IMG/VR virus record: IMGVR_UViG_3300011113_000253
Coordinates: 1 to 64,000 of that record
Source: a virus
Direction: 5' to 3' (one strand)
DNA: 64,000 nucleotides
The notes beneath the pieces were generated by a model. The model was given only the letters and a program-made list of their open reading frames with translations. It did no database searches and had not been told where the DNA came from. Positions 1-11,230 of this stretch are shown here, piece after piece. The stretch's first letter is position 1; the number at the start of each line of letters is the position of its first letter. The translations under genes and the position numbers were made by a program.

Positions 1-3000
1 AGATGCACAAGAATCTATGCATGGTGATGTAAGCACAAGCATTCACAACGATGTTTATGGTGTCATGAATGAAATACCAGCACAAGTACCATTTACAAAT
101 ACTTGGGTTGGCGGTAAACAATCTCGCCACGTTCAATTAAATACAGGTGCAGATAATTACTTATCAAGACCAGAAGCATGGAAAATAACACTTGGAACTT
201 TATTAACTGCTTCATACCAAACAGCAATTGGTTTTGTTGGCGCAGATTACCCTTACCCAGAGGGAAATCCATACGAACCATCTTATCCAGTAGTTGCACA
301 CAAAAGAGCAACTTATTTTAGAGAAGAAACAGCAAAAAGACCAGTTAATACAAGAAACATTCAAACTACTACAGGCTCTGTAGTACTTGGAAATTATCAA
401 AATACTTATGAAATACTAAGTTCGTTTGGTTCTACAAATAACAATAGAGAATTAGTAGATGCTGTTAACCCAACCAACAATACAGAGCTTTATGGTATTG
501 TTAGAACTGATGTAACAGATGGAAGAGTAGATTTTACTTTACCAACAAGACAAAGATCACAAACAATTGTTAAAAATTTATTTTCTGCTCCTGGTGATTA
601 TAGAACAAATTCAAGAGGTTATCTAAACAGGTACGCTGAAGAATTATCTCCTTATAATTCTTTGCCATTCAGAAACAAACAAATAATTGGTGATGGTTCA
701 AGAAACGCAGATGTATTAACCACAGATTCTGTACAGTATCCAGAAATTGTTTCTGGTTCAAAATTAGAATTAAACAATCTTTTAACTATACCAAGTAGTT
801 TTGGCGGTTATGTTTCTGGATCTACAACAGTTGCATCTTTCCACAAAGTCAATAGAAATCGTATCTTTACAACACAAAATACATTTAATTATGATAATGG
901 TTTTGTGTCACATCCAATACCACAAAAAGATTCTGGTTACTTATGGATTACATCATCATTAAGTGGAACTGCTGTAGACAATAATCTTGCGTTTTTTGGA
1001 AATTTCAATAGTGACATTACACTTCCAACTGGTTCCACTTCTTATGAACCAACATACTACTTTGTTTCTGCAAGTGAAATTGGAAGTTATTACGATACTC
1101 TTGGATTAACCAGAAAATTCCCAGAAAGTGTCACAGATGCTTCATTAGGTAATAGAAATCAATTTATACCAATTGATTTTGTTGGTTTAAATACACTTAT
1201 TTATGAAACTAGTTCATACACAACTTTAGGTGAAACAACAAATGATTATCAAACTTTGGTTAACATGAGTGTTGTTGGCACAGTTGATGTAATGCAAAAA
1301 CCATACATTTTTTCTGCTTTAATGCAACACAGAAATGGTCCATATGGATTTTCATCATTTAAACAAGTAAGAACTGGTGAACATAGAGTAGTTAGAAATC
1401 TTGTTAGAGATAACTATACTTCTTTGTTAGTAGAAAACTCAGATGGTACACAAACATTTATAATTCAAAAAGAACCAAACGTTTACTTTAACACACCTTT
1501 TACAGCAAAAATTAGAGACACTTTAACAAATCAAATTTTAACGTTTAAGTATTCTTATGAAAACTTATTACAAACTTTTGAACAACCAGATTTATTTAAC
1601 AACTTGTCTATTACTAATAATCAAACATTTTATGAAAAGAAAATTGCTTTCTTATTAAATAATTCAAGATACAAACTTGTTAATACAAAAGTTGGATTTT
1701 CACTTTATCCAAGAAGAAGAAATAAATCTTTATTAGAAAATAACAAGAGAATAAATTATGTATTTACAAGTTGGAGAGATTCTAGAGAAAATAGAAACAT
1801 TTCTAATTCTATTTCTCAATTTAATTACACAGTAAATAATAATACTATTTTGATACCAAAACAAAGTATTTGGCCTATGGATGCTTCCGCTTCAATAGGT
1901 GATGGTGGTGTATTGCAAAATAGCTATTCGTTAATACATAATGGTTTAACTTCTAGTATAACCGCTTCAGTCCTTTATAACTACAAGCACACTTTATTGA
2001 CTTTAGATAGTTATAAATCTAAATCACCAATTGATGCAGTATTGCAATTTTCACAATCAAGTGTAAACCCTTATCTTCAAGTATCAACTGGTTTGTTTGG
2101 TGGTACTGCTATTTGGGAGGCAGGACTTTATGGTAATAATCCATACGCAGATTCTTATGATAATTGGTACGAAAAGATCAGATCAATTGCAAAAGACTAT
2201 AGTATTATGCCAGAGTATGTTATTTCAGATGATACTAAACTTCTTGCAGCACAACAAAATAAGTTTGATGATGAATACTTAAATTCAATTACACTTACTG
2301 GTTCACAATTTAATGCTACTGCATCAATGACAGATAGTTTCGTAAATGATCTAGTTAGATCTGATTTCATTAAAGATGTTGATAAAATCAAAACTGATCT
2401 TTCAAGTATAAGCAAAACAATAAAGCTTAAATTAAATTGCGATGCAATAATTAAATTTAATGCAAAACCAGATTTGTATCCACAATACAGAACAGTTGAC
2501 ATAGCAGAAAAATTCTTAACAACAACAGAAAATTATTTATCATTTTGGACAGGTTCTGGTCCTATAGCTGCAAATACTTACACTCAAAAAAATGTTGCTT
2601 ATAGAAGTGTTTTAACGCCTTTATTTGCTCCTGGTATTCTTTATAATACAATTAAATCTGGTATTGCTGTAGACTTTCCTATTTTAACTTCTTCTCTTGA
2701 AGTAACAGGTGGTGTTTATGAAAGTGGTCTTGATAAAGATCGATTAATAAATAATAGTACATTTAACATTAGATTGCCATTTGAAACATTAGTACAACCA
2801 GAAAATTATTTAACAACTAATTTTATTGATATGGAACCAAACCCATCTGCTTCATTAGGCATTACTGGTTCATGGTCTGGTCAATACAGCAACAACCTTT
2901 ACAAGATGGCAATTAATAACTTCTTAGCAGAAAGTATTAATTTCTTCTTACCAGATGGAAAATTAACAACACTTTATTCAAAACCAGAAAGTGAATTTGG

Positions 3001-4762
3001 TTTAGTAGACCCAACAAAAACTTATCAAGCGTTAGTTAAAATTTATAAAACTGCTGATAATAATAAAATTTTTGATTATGATTATGGTGATTCATTAGGC
3101 AATACTTCTTATGCTACAAGAGGCAAGTATGCAAAACCACAATTACCAAGCACATCTAAAGAGACTATTACTATGTACTCAAGACCATCTGCGTTTGGTC
3201 CTCCATGTGCTGGTGGTGAAAAAGGAACTACTGGGTTTACTAAAGGCATTGTAGATTCTTCAAATGGGTACAATCCAGCATTTACTCCTCCATACTACGA
3301 CGGTTCATCTTGGGCAATTCTTACATTTAAACCAAGCGGATCTGTTTCATACAAACCAACATTAAATGAAATAATAAACAACATTACTGCTTCATACATA
3401 AGATTTGAAATGATTAGTGGAACTGTTGGAACTTCTGGTCCGTATTCAAGTGCAAATTTGAATACAAATTCAATGCAAGTATCAGCATCTTTGAATTTGT
3501 TTAACATTGTTAATACAAATCAAGTTGACTTGTCTACAATTGATGCAACAAACGTTCAGCCAAATTCAAGACTTTGGGCAATACAAACTAAATTTGAAAC
3601 ACCAATCTTGGACTTCAATCCATCTAATACTGGTGCAACAATAACATCTGGTTCACAAATACCAACAATAGGTATGTGGCATCAAATAGGTCAAATACCA
3701 GAAGATGATAAAGGAATTTATTTACAAATTACTGATGTTCCAAGATCTTACTTGGTATACGGAACAAACGGTGTATCCTTAGATGTACAAGCCTCAGCAA
3801 ATACATTTAATACATCACCACAACTAACTGGCTCTCTTTGCGACATTGTTGGATTCTCAAAACAAGAAGTCAAGTTGGGACAAGTTGCAAACGAAAAAAC
3901 AATTAAAGAAGCAGTAGTTGCAATTCCTTATGTTAATGTATTAAACCAAAGAAGATTTATTAATTTACCAAATAATGCTGTAACTTATGTACAAAATACA
4001 TTTTTTGGTATGAGCAAAGAAATAGAGCAAACAGAAACCGAAATTCTTTCATCAGTACCAGAAACTGTTAGAAATCAATTAAGGGCAATGAAAGAATACG
4101 TTATTCCTCCAAACTTTGATTTTGTAAATAACGATAAAGTAAATCCAATTGCAATGTACTTCTTTGAATTTAGTTACAAACTAACACAACAAGATTTGGT
4201 AAACATTTGGCAAGGTATGCAACCAAACATTTCAGTTGAATTTGAAAAACAATCTTCAATTATTGAACATGAAATAAATCAAAATGAATTTATTAATTTA
4301 GACAACTTAAGTGAAAAACTTGAATGGTTAGTGTTTAAGGTTAAGCAAAAAGCAAAAACTAATTACTTTGATCAAGTATTCCAATCAATAAAAGAAAAGA
4401 ATAAAGATAAGATCAATAACTTACTTAAACTTGGAAGAAACAATAAATTTAACATTACTTCATTGGAGTCAATGCCACAATACACTTACAACTGGCCTTA
4501 CGATTATTTCTCACTTGTAGAGTTAGCTAAGATTGATGCAAAATTAGAATTTGAAAATCTAGATACAGATCCTGCTTCAATTACAAATGTAAGCAATAAA
4601 ACTCTTAAAGAAATTAGTGAGCAACCAAAAAGAAATCTTAATAAGATTGTTGAATCATCTACCGACAATGCAACTCAATTACTAACTAACGTTTCTACAC
4701 AAACAATAAGACCAGCATCATCAGCAGGAGATGCTTCAAGATTAAAAAGGAATAGAACATAA
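1..4762 (+). CDS. Giant virion structural protein, 5' end cut by window
   Basis: The frame is open from the first bases of the window, so the ATG at 17 is not necessarily the start and the protein is at least 1586 residues. It is rich in Asn, Ser, Thr, Tyr and Phe, with no signal peptide or transmembrane segment, which is typical of large phage baseplate or appendage proteins. Recognisable blocks are an N-terminal VPFTNTWVGGKQSRHV segment followed by RPEAWK, a central FGPPCAGGE...FTPPYYDGSSW block (about residues 1055-1095) and a charged helical C-terminus (about 1330-1580). I remember similar proteins only from uncultured marine phage contigs, without an assigned function. The gene leads a run of virion genes and overlaps the next by one base pattern TAATG. 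Virion role is likely; exact position in the particle is unknown. Confidence 0.75.
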   Translation, partial: DAQESMHGDVSTSIHNDVYGVMNEIPAQVPFTNTWVGGKQSRHVQLNTGADNYLSRPEAWKITLGTLLTASYQTAIGFVGADYPYPEGNPYEPSYPVVAHKRATYFREETAKRPVNTRNIQTTTGSVVLGNYQNTYEILSSFGSTNNNRELVDAVNPTNNTELYGIVRTDVTDGRVDFTLPTRQRSQTIVKNLFSAPGDYRTNSRGYLNRYAEELSPYNSLPFRNKQIIGDGSRNADVLTTDSVQYPEIVSGSKLELNNLLTIPSSFGGYVSGSTTVASFHKVNRNRIFTTQNTFNYDNGFVSHPIPQKDSGYLWITSSLSGTAVDNNLAFFGNFNSDITLPTGSTSYEPTYYFVSASEIGSYYDTLGLTRKFPESVTDASLGNRNQFIPIDFVGLNTLIYETSSYTTLGETTNDYQTLVNMSVVGTVDVMQKPYIFSALMQHRNGPYGFSSFKQVRTGEHRVVRNLVRDNYTSLLVENSDGTQTFIIQKEPNVYFNTPFTAKIRDTLTNQILTFKYSYENLLQTFEQPDLFNNLSITNNQTFYEKKIAFLLNNSRYKLVNTKVGFSLYPRRRNKSLLENNKRINYVFTSWRDSRENRNISNSISQFNYTVNNNTILIPKQSIWPMDASASIGDGGVLQNSYSLIHNGLTSSITASVLYNYKHTLLTLDSYKSKSPIDAVLQFSQSSVNPYLQVSTGLFGGTAIWEAGLYGNNPYADSYDNWYEKIRSIAKDYSIMPEYVISDDTKLLAAQQNKFDDEYLNSITLTGSQFNATASMTDSFVNDLVRSDFIKDVDKIKTDLSSISKTIKLKLNCDAIIKFNAKPDLYPQYRTVDIAEKFLTTTENYLSFWTGSGPIAANTYTQKNVAYRSVLTPLFAPGILYNTIKSGIAVDFPILTSSLEVTGGVYESGLDKDRLINNSTFNIRLPFETLVQPENYLTTNFIDMEPNPSASLGITGSWSGQYSNNLYKMAINNFLAESINFFLPDGKLTTLYSKPESEFGLVDPTKTYQALVKIYKTADNNKIFDYDYGDSLGNTSYATRGKYAKPQLPSTSKETITMYSRPSAFGPPCAGGEKGTTGFTKGIVDSSNGYNPAFTPPYYDGSSWAILTFKPSGSVSYKPTLNEIINNITASYIRFEMISGTVGTSGPYSSANLNTNSMQVSASLNLFNIVNTNQVDLSTIDATNVQPNSRLWAIQTKFETPILDFNPSNTGATITSGSQIPTIGMWHQIGQIPEDDKGIYLQITDVPRSYLVYGTNGVSLDVQASANTFNTSPQLTGSLCDIVGFSKQEVKLGQVANEKTIKEAVVAIPYVNVLNQRRFINLPNNAVTYVQNTFFGMSKEIEQTETEILSSVPETVRNQLRAMKEYVIPPNFDFVNNDKVNPIAMYFFEFSYKLTQQDLVNIWQGMQPNISVEFEKQSSIIEHEINQNEFINLDNLSEKLEWLVFKVKQKAKTNYFDQVFQSIKEKNKDKINNLLKLGRNNKFNITSLESMPQYTYNWPYDYFSLVELAKIDAKLEFENLDTDPASITNVSNKTLKEISEQPKRNLNKIVESSTDNATQLLTNVSTQTIRPASSAGDASRLKRNRT

Positions 4763-5742
4763 TGTCTTTTTTTGACTCCAAAGAAGAAGTAATAAATCTT
4801 GAACTTACAAGTTATGGTAAACTTTTATTATCAAAAGGTCTATTAAAACCAGAGTATTATTCCTTTCATGATGAAGACGTACTTTATGATGTATCTTATT
4901 CTAATTTGCAAGAAAATGCTGGTGTTGCTGAAGTAAGAATACAAGAACAAACAATTTATGTAAAACCAATTTATAATTTTGTATCTCCAACGCCTTTAAT
5001 ACAAAAAGCACTAAACCAAGACAATTATTTGAAAAGTATTAATAACCTTAATGAATACAAAGTAGACTATTTTGATAATTCATTAGGAGTATCAAGTATT
5101 TACAATCTTTATGCTCCAGCGTGGAACATAAAAAATCTTTCAACTGTATTTGTTTCGTCAAGTAACAATTTTTCTAATACAAATCTAAGAATACCACAGT
5201 TTGAATGTATTCTAACCGCATCATTTATTAAAACTACAGAAGATAAATTAAACCAAGATCAACAGTTAGCAGAACTAGTTTCCTCTAAACTTAATGCTGT
5301 GTTTCTTGAAGATGGAACTGTTTATTTTAATGATTTTGAAGAGTTAGTAATTAAAATGGAAGAATTAAATACTGATGCAGATTTCGATAAATTTGAAATA
5401 GAAATTTTTAAAGTTCAAACAAATAATGATGGTACTGAATCGTATGAAATTATGAAACTACCAAAAGAATTAAATTTTGTTGACGATAATGGATTACTAC
5501 AAAACTTATCAGCTTTAAACTTACAAGAAATTATAGATGATAGTTATGCGACTAAATTTTTTGATGTTTTGGTGGACAAAGAAATTAATGATGAGATTGC
5601 ATGTAAGCACATTTTATTATCTACACAAAATCAAGACGCAATCTTTAATGACATAACTATTTGTGATAATGTTAATGTTAAATACAAAACAAATGATCTC
5701 TACAGAATAATTAATGATAGAGCAACAGGAAGAAACTGCTAA
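4762..5742 (+). CDS. Conserved virion-associated protein, unknown function
   Basis: The 326-residue product starts at the ATG inside the TAATG stop/start overlap of the giant structural gene, implying translational coupling. The N-terminus carries a compact motif (SFFDSKEEVINLELTSYGKL, residues 2-21, then a P-x-YYSFHDEDVLYD stretch) that also resembles, in spacing, the start of the gene at 10295 (LTDTGRLRLAKG). The remainder is acidic and without membrane segments. I infer a tail or baseplate accessory role from the neighbours only. Confidence 0.6.
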   Translation: MSFFDSKEEVINLELTSYGKLLLSKGLLKPEYYSFHDEDVLYDVSYSNLQENAGVAEVRIQEQTIYVKPIYNFVSPTPLIQKALNQDNYLKSINNLNEYKVDYFDNSLGVSSIYNLYAPAWNIKNLSTVFVSSSNNFSNTNLRIPQFECILTASFIKTTEDKLNQDQQLAELVSSKLNAVFLEDGTVYFNDFEELVIKMEELNTDADFDKFEIEIFKVQTNNDGTESYEIMKLPKELNFVDDNGLLQNLSALNLQEIIDDSYATKFFDVLVDKEINDEIACKHILLSTQNQDAIFNDITICDNVNVKYKTNDLYRIINDRATGRNC

Positions 5743-5743
5743 A

Positions 5744-7864
5744 ATGCCTTCAATAATAAAAACAGAAAACGAACTTTTACCACAATTAAAAATAACAAGT
5801 TTATTATTGGGTCAAGGCGAAACAAATAATTCTAATTTAGTTAGCGTTTTAGAAGATACTAATAATTTGTATTTAGAAGTAAATGTTGAAACTATAAACA
5901 ATGTAACATCGCTTGATCAAATAGTACAAGATAACGAGTATTATAAATACATTCAAATAAGTGTATCAGTTGAACCACAACCAGTATCTACTACGCCAAT
6001 CAGAAAGAATCTATTAAACAGTAGTGGTGAAATAAATTTACAAAACAAGTTTGTGTTAAAAAACATAAACTCTGATACTTTTTCTTTAAAAATAGAACAA
6101 AGTTTTGATTTTGATTCGTTCGCATCAGACAATAAAATTAGTTTAGAACAAAAACAATTATTAATAAACGTTTACGGACAAACACAATCAATAACTTATC
6201 CAATTTTACTAAACAAAAAAATAATTAAAACATTTGATAATGGTGAAAATTCAATTTTAATTGATAAAAGATTTTTAGATGGTTTAGACGTATTTCAAGA
6301 TAATTTACAATTTAATAAAATTGAAAGAACAAACACAAGTTATTTTGGTGATAATTTTTATCAAACACATAATAATCAAAATTTAACTTCTTTTATAATT
6401 TTTGATTATGAATCTTTTTTAAGAGAAACAAGTTTCTTTACAGAAAATGCATTACAAAATTATTCATACACAATTGAAGTAGTAAAGAATAATAGCATAG
6501 TTGATGTTATTAGTGTATCTTTTGATAGTAATACTGTTTCTTTCTTTAGTAAGAAATCGGTATCTGTGTTACACAAAACAAATCCTTCTTTGTTTATTTC
6601 TGTTAATGAGCAAATGGATTCGTTGAGTGAAACAACTACAAATACTTATAAGCTAAACGTAACAAATAAAGATAAAACATTTATTAATTTTTATAATAGA
6701 TTAGATAATACAGGGGAATTTGTTGATCTTAGAAATTCTTACGATCAGTTAAAAAATGTAATCAAGTTTGCAACAACCAGAATGGATCAAACAAAAAACA
6801 TTTATTATTTAGATCCAGTAACATTAAAGTTTCAAGAAGATTTTATTTTATTTTATCAACAAAAAGAAAATTATTTTAATTCTACATTTAATTCTTTTAA
6901 AATAAACATAAACATAAATGAATTTATAACTTCTATTTTTAGAGTTTATAATAAATTTTCTAACAATACAATTACTCAAGAGCAAATAGAAGATGTGGTT
7001 AATTTACTTGTACTACAAAATACAACTTATGATCTATGGCAAAGAATGTTTAATACCTTAGATAAATTGTTCAGCACTTTAGAAAATTTTCTATACAACA
7101 TTACTATAACTCCATCAATTACAAGAAGTAAAAGTTTCATTAAAAAAGTTACAAAAAGCAATTATTATTATTCAATAAGTAATTTTAACTCATACGATTT
7201 ATTTCCAAAAGTTTCATACGAACAAGTTTCTAATTCTTACCTACAAAATGAACCTTCAGGTTTAGCACAATTTTTTACATTTAAAACAGTTACTTATAAA
7301 AATGAAAACAACATTCAATTTGATAGTCCAACGTATAATGCTATAAATGCTTATTTAAACACAAAATTAAAAATTAATAGTAAACAAATAAGTGATTCAA
7401 GTTTATTAGGATTTACAAACTTAGAACCATTTGGAGTAGATGTTATAGAACAAGATCAGCAAGCAGAAGCAAACAATCCTATTAAATCTAATTCACTTTT
7501 GAATCCAATTTCTACTGCTAAAAATTCTAAAACATCAAACAATTATTTAAATTTAAATAAAATAAAAGATTTAGATAATAATACAAAATTTGCAATCAGC
7601 AATACAAATAAAATGTTACTTGGCTTATCGAGTGGTAAAATTACAGATACATTATCATTAAATTCATTATTTCCAAAGCTTGCATTTAGTAGGTTTAATT
7701 ATAGTTTAAATAGATTTGAACTTATTGAAGATTTATCAACACTAATAAACAATGATTTAATAAAATTAGAAGTTATTCAAGAACCAGAAATCTTTTCAAC
7801 AAACAATGTAGGTATAGAACAAATAGATTTAGTAAATACTTATTTCATAATAGATGGAGTTTAA
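5744..7864 (+). CDS. Large Asn/Lys-rich virion-module protein, unknown function
   Basis: The product is 706 residues if it begins at the ATG at 5744 (MPSIIKTENELL), one base after the upstream stop. An in-frame ATG at 5714 would overlap the preceding gene and has no Shine-Dalgarno sequence; AGGA at 5727 serves the later start at a long spacing. Composition is strongly AT-driven (Asn, Lys, Ile, Phe) with predicted beta-rich segments and no catalytic motif or hydrophobic helix. It sits between conserved virion proteins, so a structural role is inferred. I do not recognise a family. Confidence 0.55.
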   Translation: MPSIIKTENELLPQLKITSLLLGQGETNNSNLVSVLEDTNNLYLEVNVETINNVTSLDQIVQDNEYYKYIQISVSVEPQPVSTTPIRKNLLNSSGEINLQNKFVLKNINSDTFSLKIEQSFDFDSFASDNKISLEQKQLLINVYGQTQSITYPILLNKKIIKTFDNGENSILIDKRFLDGLDVFQDNLQFNKIERTNTSYFGDNFYQTHNNQNLTSFIIFDYESFLRETSFFTENALQNYSYTIEVVKNNSIVDVISVSFDSNTVSFFSKKSVSVLHKTNPSLFISVNEQMDSLSETTTNTYKLNVTNKDKTFINFYNRLDNTGEFVDLRNSYDQLKNVIKFATTRMDQTKNIYYLDPVTLKFQEDFILFYQQKENYFNSTFNSFKINININEFITSIFRVYNKFSNNTITQEQIEDVVNLLVLQNTTYDLWQRMFNTLDKLFSTLENFLYNITITPSITRSKSFIKKVTKSNYYYSISNFNSYDLFPKVSYEQVSNSYLQNEPSGLAQFFTFKTVTYKNENNIQFDSPTYNAINAYLNTKLKINSKQISDSSLLGFTNLEPFGVDVIEQDQQAEANNPIKSNSLLNPISTAKNSKTSNNYLNLNKIKDLDNNTKFAISNTNKMLLGLSSGKITDTLSLNSLFPKLAFSRFNYSLNRFELIEDLSTLINNDLIKLEVIQEPEIFSTNNVGIEQIDLVNTYFIIDGV

Positions 7865-7866
7865 TA

Positions 7867-10263
7867 ATGTCATTAAAAAGTAAAAATGTTATTAGTAATT
7901 TTACTGGAAACTCTGTCACACTTAAAAATCAACAAAGTTTTGATAAATTAGATGAACTAATGTCAAATGTTGGGTTACCACCTTACACTTTATTAACTGA
8001 AATTAATAATCTTCTTAGATCTGGTAATGCTACTACTATTGAGGATCTAGAGTCTACTCTAAATGTTTTACCTTTACAAGAAATAGATACAAACATCCAA
8101 CTAGTTTATGGCCTTACTGGCCTAAATGACGCTGTTTGTATTGCTAATGGCAATTATTTTATAAACAACATTGCATCAAACAGACTTGATAAAAACAATC
8201 TTTCATCTTATGCGTTTTCATTTTTTGAAGTTAATGTAGAAACCCAAACAACTATTTCAATAAATACTAATAAATTTCTTGGATTTATAGAAAAATACTT
8301 ACCAAAATTAAACCAATTTGTTTTGTTAACTAATAGAAGTGAAGCATTTATTAATTTATTAAAAACACTTTTTATGTATTCATTAAATAAAATTGCTATA
8401 AACAATACTAATGTAAATTATTGTGTATACGAAACAAATTTAAGAGAAAAGAAAAACACAAATAATAATTCTTATTTCTATGATGTAAAACCACAATACA
8501 ATTTTTATTTAAAAAATTATGAAAGCGTATTTAATGAAAACTTTTCCTATACCAACATGATACCAAATTATTATGCTGTTAACAGTTATTTAATTGATAA
8601 TAATCAAAATGTTGAAAGTCATTTAAGTTTAGGAAGAAGAGTACCTGTAACAAAGAAAAATGTATTATCACAAGAGTATTTTACTAATCTATCTAATAAC
8701 ATTAAAACAAATTTAGGAGATGATGCGTTTTTAAATACATACTCTAGTATCTTTAATAACGTTTTATTAGATTCAACTTCTTATTCTACAAATCAAATCT
8801 CTACAGAAAACTTTCCATATGTTAATGAATTTACATTTTTTAATGATACTAACCCAATCTCGACTTTTTTAATTAACAACAGCCTAGAGTTATTAACGTT
8901 AAATAATTGCTATTCTTCTCTTTATGGAATTGGTAGTAACTCAACTTTATTTAGTATACAAACAACAGATGTTCAGCAAACAGTAGATACAACTGGTCAA
9001 TTTCTTTCTGTAAATGGTACAAGATACAACAACACTTATACAAATAAATTAGAAAATAAAAATACTCAAAACACAACTTTCAACCAAATTTATAATTTTT
9101 TAATAACTTCCCCTTATGGATTTGAAGTAAAAAATAATAATGCATTTAAATTCGATAATAATTTCACCAACCTAGAGGGTCCAAAAAATTTATTTAGATT
9201 TGCAAAGTTAAATAATTTATTTTTTGATTTATACAAAGAGTACAATGATTACACTTATGTTAAAAATTTACAAAATTTAAGAGCAGATACCGTATGTTAT
9301 TTTGTTGAAAAATTATTAGAAACAAATAGTGTATTGCAAACAGTTGGTTTAACAACCGAGCAAAGTGACCAAATAGTTTATAAAGACACACAAATACCTT
9401 ATAATAAAAATCTTATTTATAATGTGTATTCAATTGATTCAATACCAACAATTAATTTATCTTACGAAAATGTTTTAAATTATTATACAGAATTAAAATT
9501 AAACATTATTACTAATGTTGAGTATAAATTTTATAAAAATCTTTTATTTACAACTCAAGCAAAAGTAACAGATTCAGCACCAGTTTTTCCATTAGTTAAT
9601 TTTGTTCCATACAGAAACATTAATTCTGTTGTGACTATTTTATTTAATGCTACAAGTGCGACAATTAGAGAACATCCAATACCAATTTTACAAGATGATT
9701 TAAATCAATTTATTGAATTACAGAAAAAAGAATCAGAACAAGATGGAAAGATAATTTTTCAAAGTGATGATTTAATTGATAGAGTTCAAATTTTTAGAAC
9801 AACTACCAAACCAACATCATACTCAGATTTTTCTAATTCATTATTTCAAGAAGTATCTTTTAATAATTTATCTGCTGCTTCTTATCTTATGAATGTAGAA
9901 CCAAATCTTAAATACTATTTAACATTTAGAAGTATAGATGTTCATGGACTTTTATCAAATCCAACTGAAGTTTTTGAATTAGAATCTATTTCTAATAGTG
10001 GTGCTAATTATTTTGTAATAAACACTATTAATTTATTTAATAATCAAAATTTTAATTTTAGTAAAAATTTAAGAAAGTATTTAAGTATCTCTCCATCATT
10101 TGATTATTCTCAAGTTAATCTATTAGATAATAATCAAATTAAATTTGGAAATGATGATAAATTATGGGGACAAAAATTTAAAATTAGAGTAACATCTAAG
10201 AAAAGCGGAAAAGCATTTGATCTAAACATAAAATACATAAAAAATGAAATAGATTTAACATAA
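7867..10263 (+). CDS. Virion protein with fibronectin type III-like C-terminal part
   Basis: The 798-residue protein begins two bases after the upstream stop (TTTAATAATG). Around residues 635-700 there is an Fn3-like pattern: RVQIFRTTTKPTSYSDF, then SAASYLMNVEPNLKYYLTFR and SIDVHGLLSNPTEVFELE, matching the Y-x-F-R / D-x-x-G-x-x-S-x-P strand signature. The last 30 residues (FKIRVTSKKSGKAFDLNIKY) are a compact basic beta segment. Fn3-like modules are common on exposed phage tail proteins; a baseplate or tail surface location is inferred. The long N-terminal region is unrecognised. Confidence 0.6.
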   Translation: MSLKSKNVISNFTGNSVTLKNQQSFDKLDELMSNVGLPPYTLLTEINNLLRSGNATTIEDLESTLNVLPLQEIDTNIQLVYGLTGLNDAVCIANGNYFINNIASNRLDKNNLSSYAFSFFEVNVETQTTISINTNKFLGFIEKYLPKLNQFVLLTNRSEAFINLLKTLFMYSLNKIAINNTNVNYCVYETNLREKKNTNNNSYFYDVKPQYNFYLKNYESVFNENFSYTNMIPNYYAVNSYLIDNNQNVESHLSLGRRVPVTKKNVLSQEYFTNLSNNIKTNLGDDAFLNTYSSIFNNVLLDSTSYSTNQISTENFPYVNEFTFFNDTNPISTFLINNSLELLTLNNCYSSLYGIGSNSTLFSIQTTDVQQTVDTTGQFLSVNGTRYNNTYTNKLENKNTQNTTFNQIYNFLITSPYGFEVKNNNAFKFDNNFTNLEGPKNLFRFAKLNNLFFDLYKEYNDYTYVKNLQNLRADTVCYFVEKLLETNSVLQTVGLTTEQSDQIVYKDTQIPYNKNLIYNVYSIDSIPTINLSYENVLNYYTELKLNIITNVEYKFYKNLLFTTQAKVTDSAPVFPLVNFVPYRNINSVVTILFNATSATIREHPIPILQDDLNQFIELQKKESEQDGKIIFQSDDLIDRVQIFRTTTKPTSYSDFSNSLFQEVSFNNLSAASYLMNVEPNLKYYLTFRSIDVHGLLSNPTEVFELESISNSGANYFVINTINLFNNQNFNFSKNLRKYLSISPSFDYSQVNLLDNNQIKFGNDDKLWGQKFKIRVTSKKSGKAFDLNIKYIKNEIDLT

Positions 10264-10267
10264 TAAA

Positions 10268-10274
10268 CTATTTA
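10268..10274 (+). promoter_or_regulatory. CTATTTA motif, putative late promoter
   Basis: AAACTATTTAC in the 31-base gap before the gene at 10295, 20 bases upstream of its ATG, followed by GAGGA at 10281. One of twelve intergenic copies. Confidence 0.55.
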
Positions 10275-10294
10275 CAAAAAGAGGAAACTAAACA

Positions 10295-11212
10295 ATGGCG
10301 TTTTTGGATAATAGCGGCGACATAATACTTGACGCAGTTTTAACAGATACAGGAAGACTTAGATTAGCAAAAGGAGATGGTAGTTTTAGAATTACACAAT
10401 TTGCTTTTGGTGATGATGAAATAAACTATGGTCTTTACAATAAGAATCATCCATCTGGTTCTGCTTATTATGATTTAGAAATCCTTCAAAGCCCAATACT
10501 TGAAGCTTTTACAAATAATACATCAGTTCTTAAATACCAATTAATTTCTAATAACAGAACAGACTTGTTATTCCTCCCAGTAGCAAAATTAAACACTATC
10601 TTAAATCCATTTAGTACAGGATACTCAAGTTACTTTGTAGTGTCAAATACTACTACAAGAGATGCAATACAAAATAGTTCTGTTGGATTCCTAGATGGTG
10701 TAACAAATACACCACAATTTTTACCAATTAGTGTAGATCAAGGTTTAGATTCTAATCAAACAGATAGAACAAAAAATTTAGTAGAAACAGATTCTACATT
10801 GTATGAATCCCAATACTCTATTGAAGTTAATTACAATCTTTTAAGATTAAGAATTGGAAATCAACTTCTTGAACCTACCTCAATTGATGATGATGGGTTT
10901 GCAATTTATGTATTAGATGAAAACATAAATACTTCTGCAATCACACAATTACAACCTGGAGAAGTGTATGCACCAAATCAATGCTCCACAGTTCTAAATG
11001 GCACAGTAGGAAGTAGATTATCATTAAACCTTTTATGTTCAACACAAGTACAAATAGGAACAGAAATTTTCACAAGACTTGGTGGAACATTTAACGGAGC
11101 AAGTGTAGGACTTAATGCAGCAACCTATTACATAGATACAGCCATAACTGTAAAAGGATTAACTACTGGAGTATCTACAACAGTACCATTAAAGATAGTT
11201 AAAAATCCATAA
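10295..11212 (+). CDS. Conserved tail/appendage structural protein
   Basis: The 305-residue product has a distinctive N-terminus, AFLDNSGDIILDAVLTDTGR (residues 2-21), followed by FRITQFAFGDDEINYGLYNK and SGSAYYDLEI. I associate this arrangement with a widespread virion protein of uncultured marine phages, from memory and without a functional assignment. The start is well supported by GAGGA at 10281-10285, nine bases upstream, and the gene opens a new transcription unit behind the CTATTTA motif. The protein is beta-rich, without membrane segments. A baseplate or tail-fibre-network role is inferred from context. Confidence 0.65.
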   Translation: MAFLDNSGDIILDAVLTDTGRLRLAKGDGSFRITQFAFGDDEINYGLYNKNHPSGSAYYDLEILQSPILEAFTNNTSVLKYQLISNNRTDLLFLPVAKLNTILNPFSTGYSSYFVVSNTTTRDAIQNSSVGFLDGVTNTPQFLPISVDQGLDSNQTDRTKNLVETDSTLYESQYSIEVNYNLLRLRIGNQLLEPTSIDDDGFAIYVLDENINTSAITQLQPGEVYAPNQCSTVLNGTVGSRLSLNLLCSTQVQIGTEIFTRLGGTFNGASVGLNAATYYIDTAITVKGLTTGVSTTVPLKIVKNP

Positions 11213-11230
11213 TTAATTAAGGAATAAAAA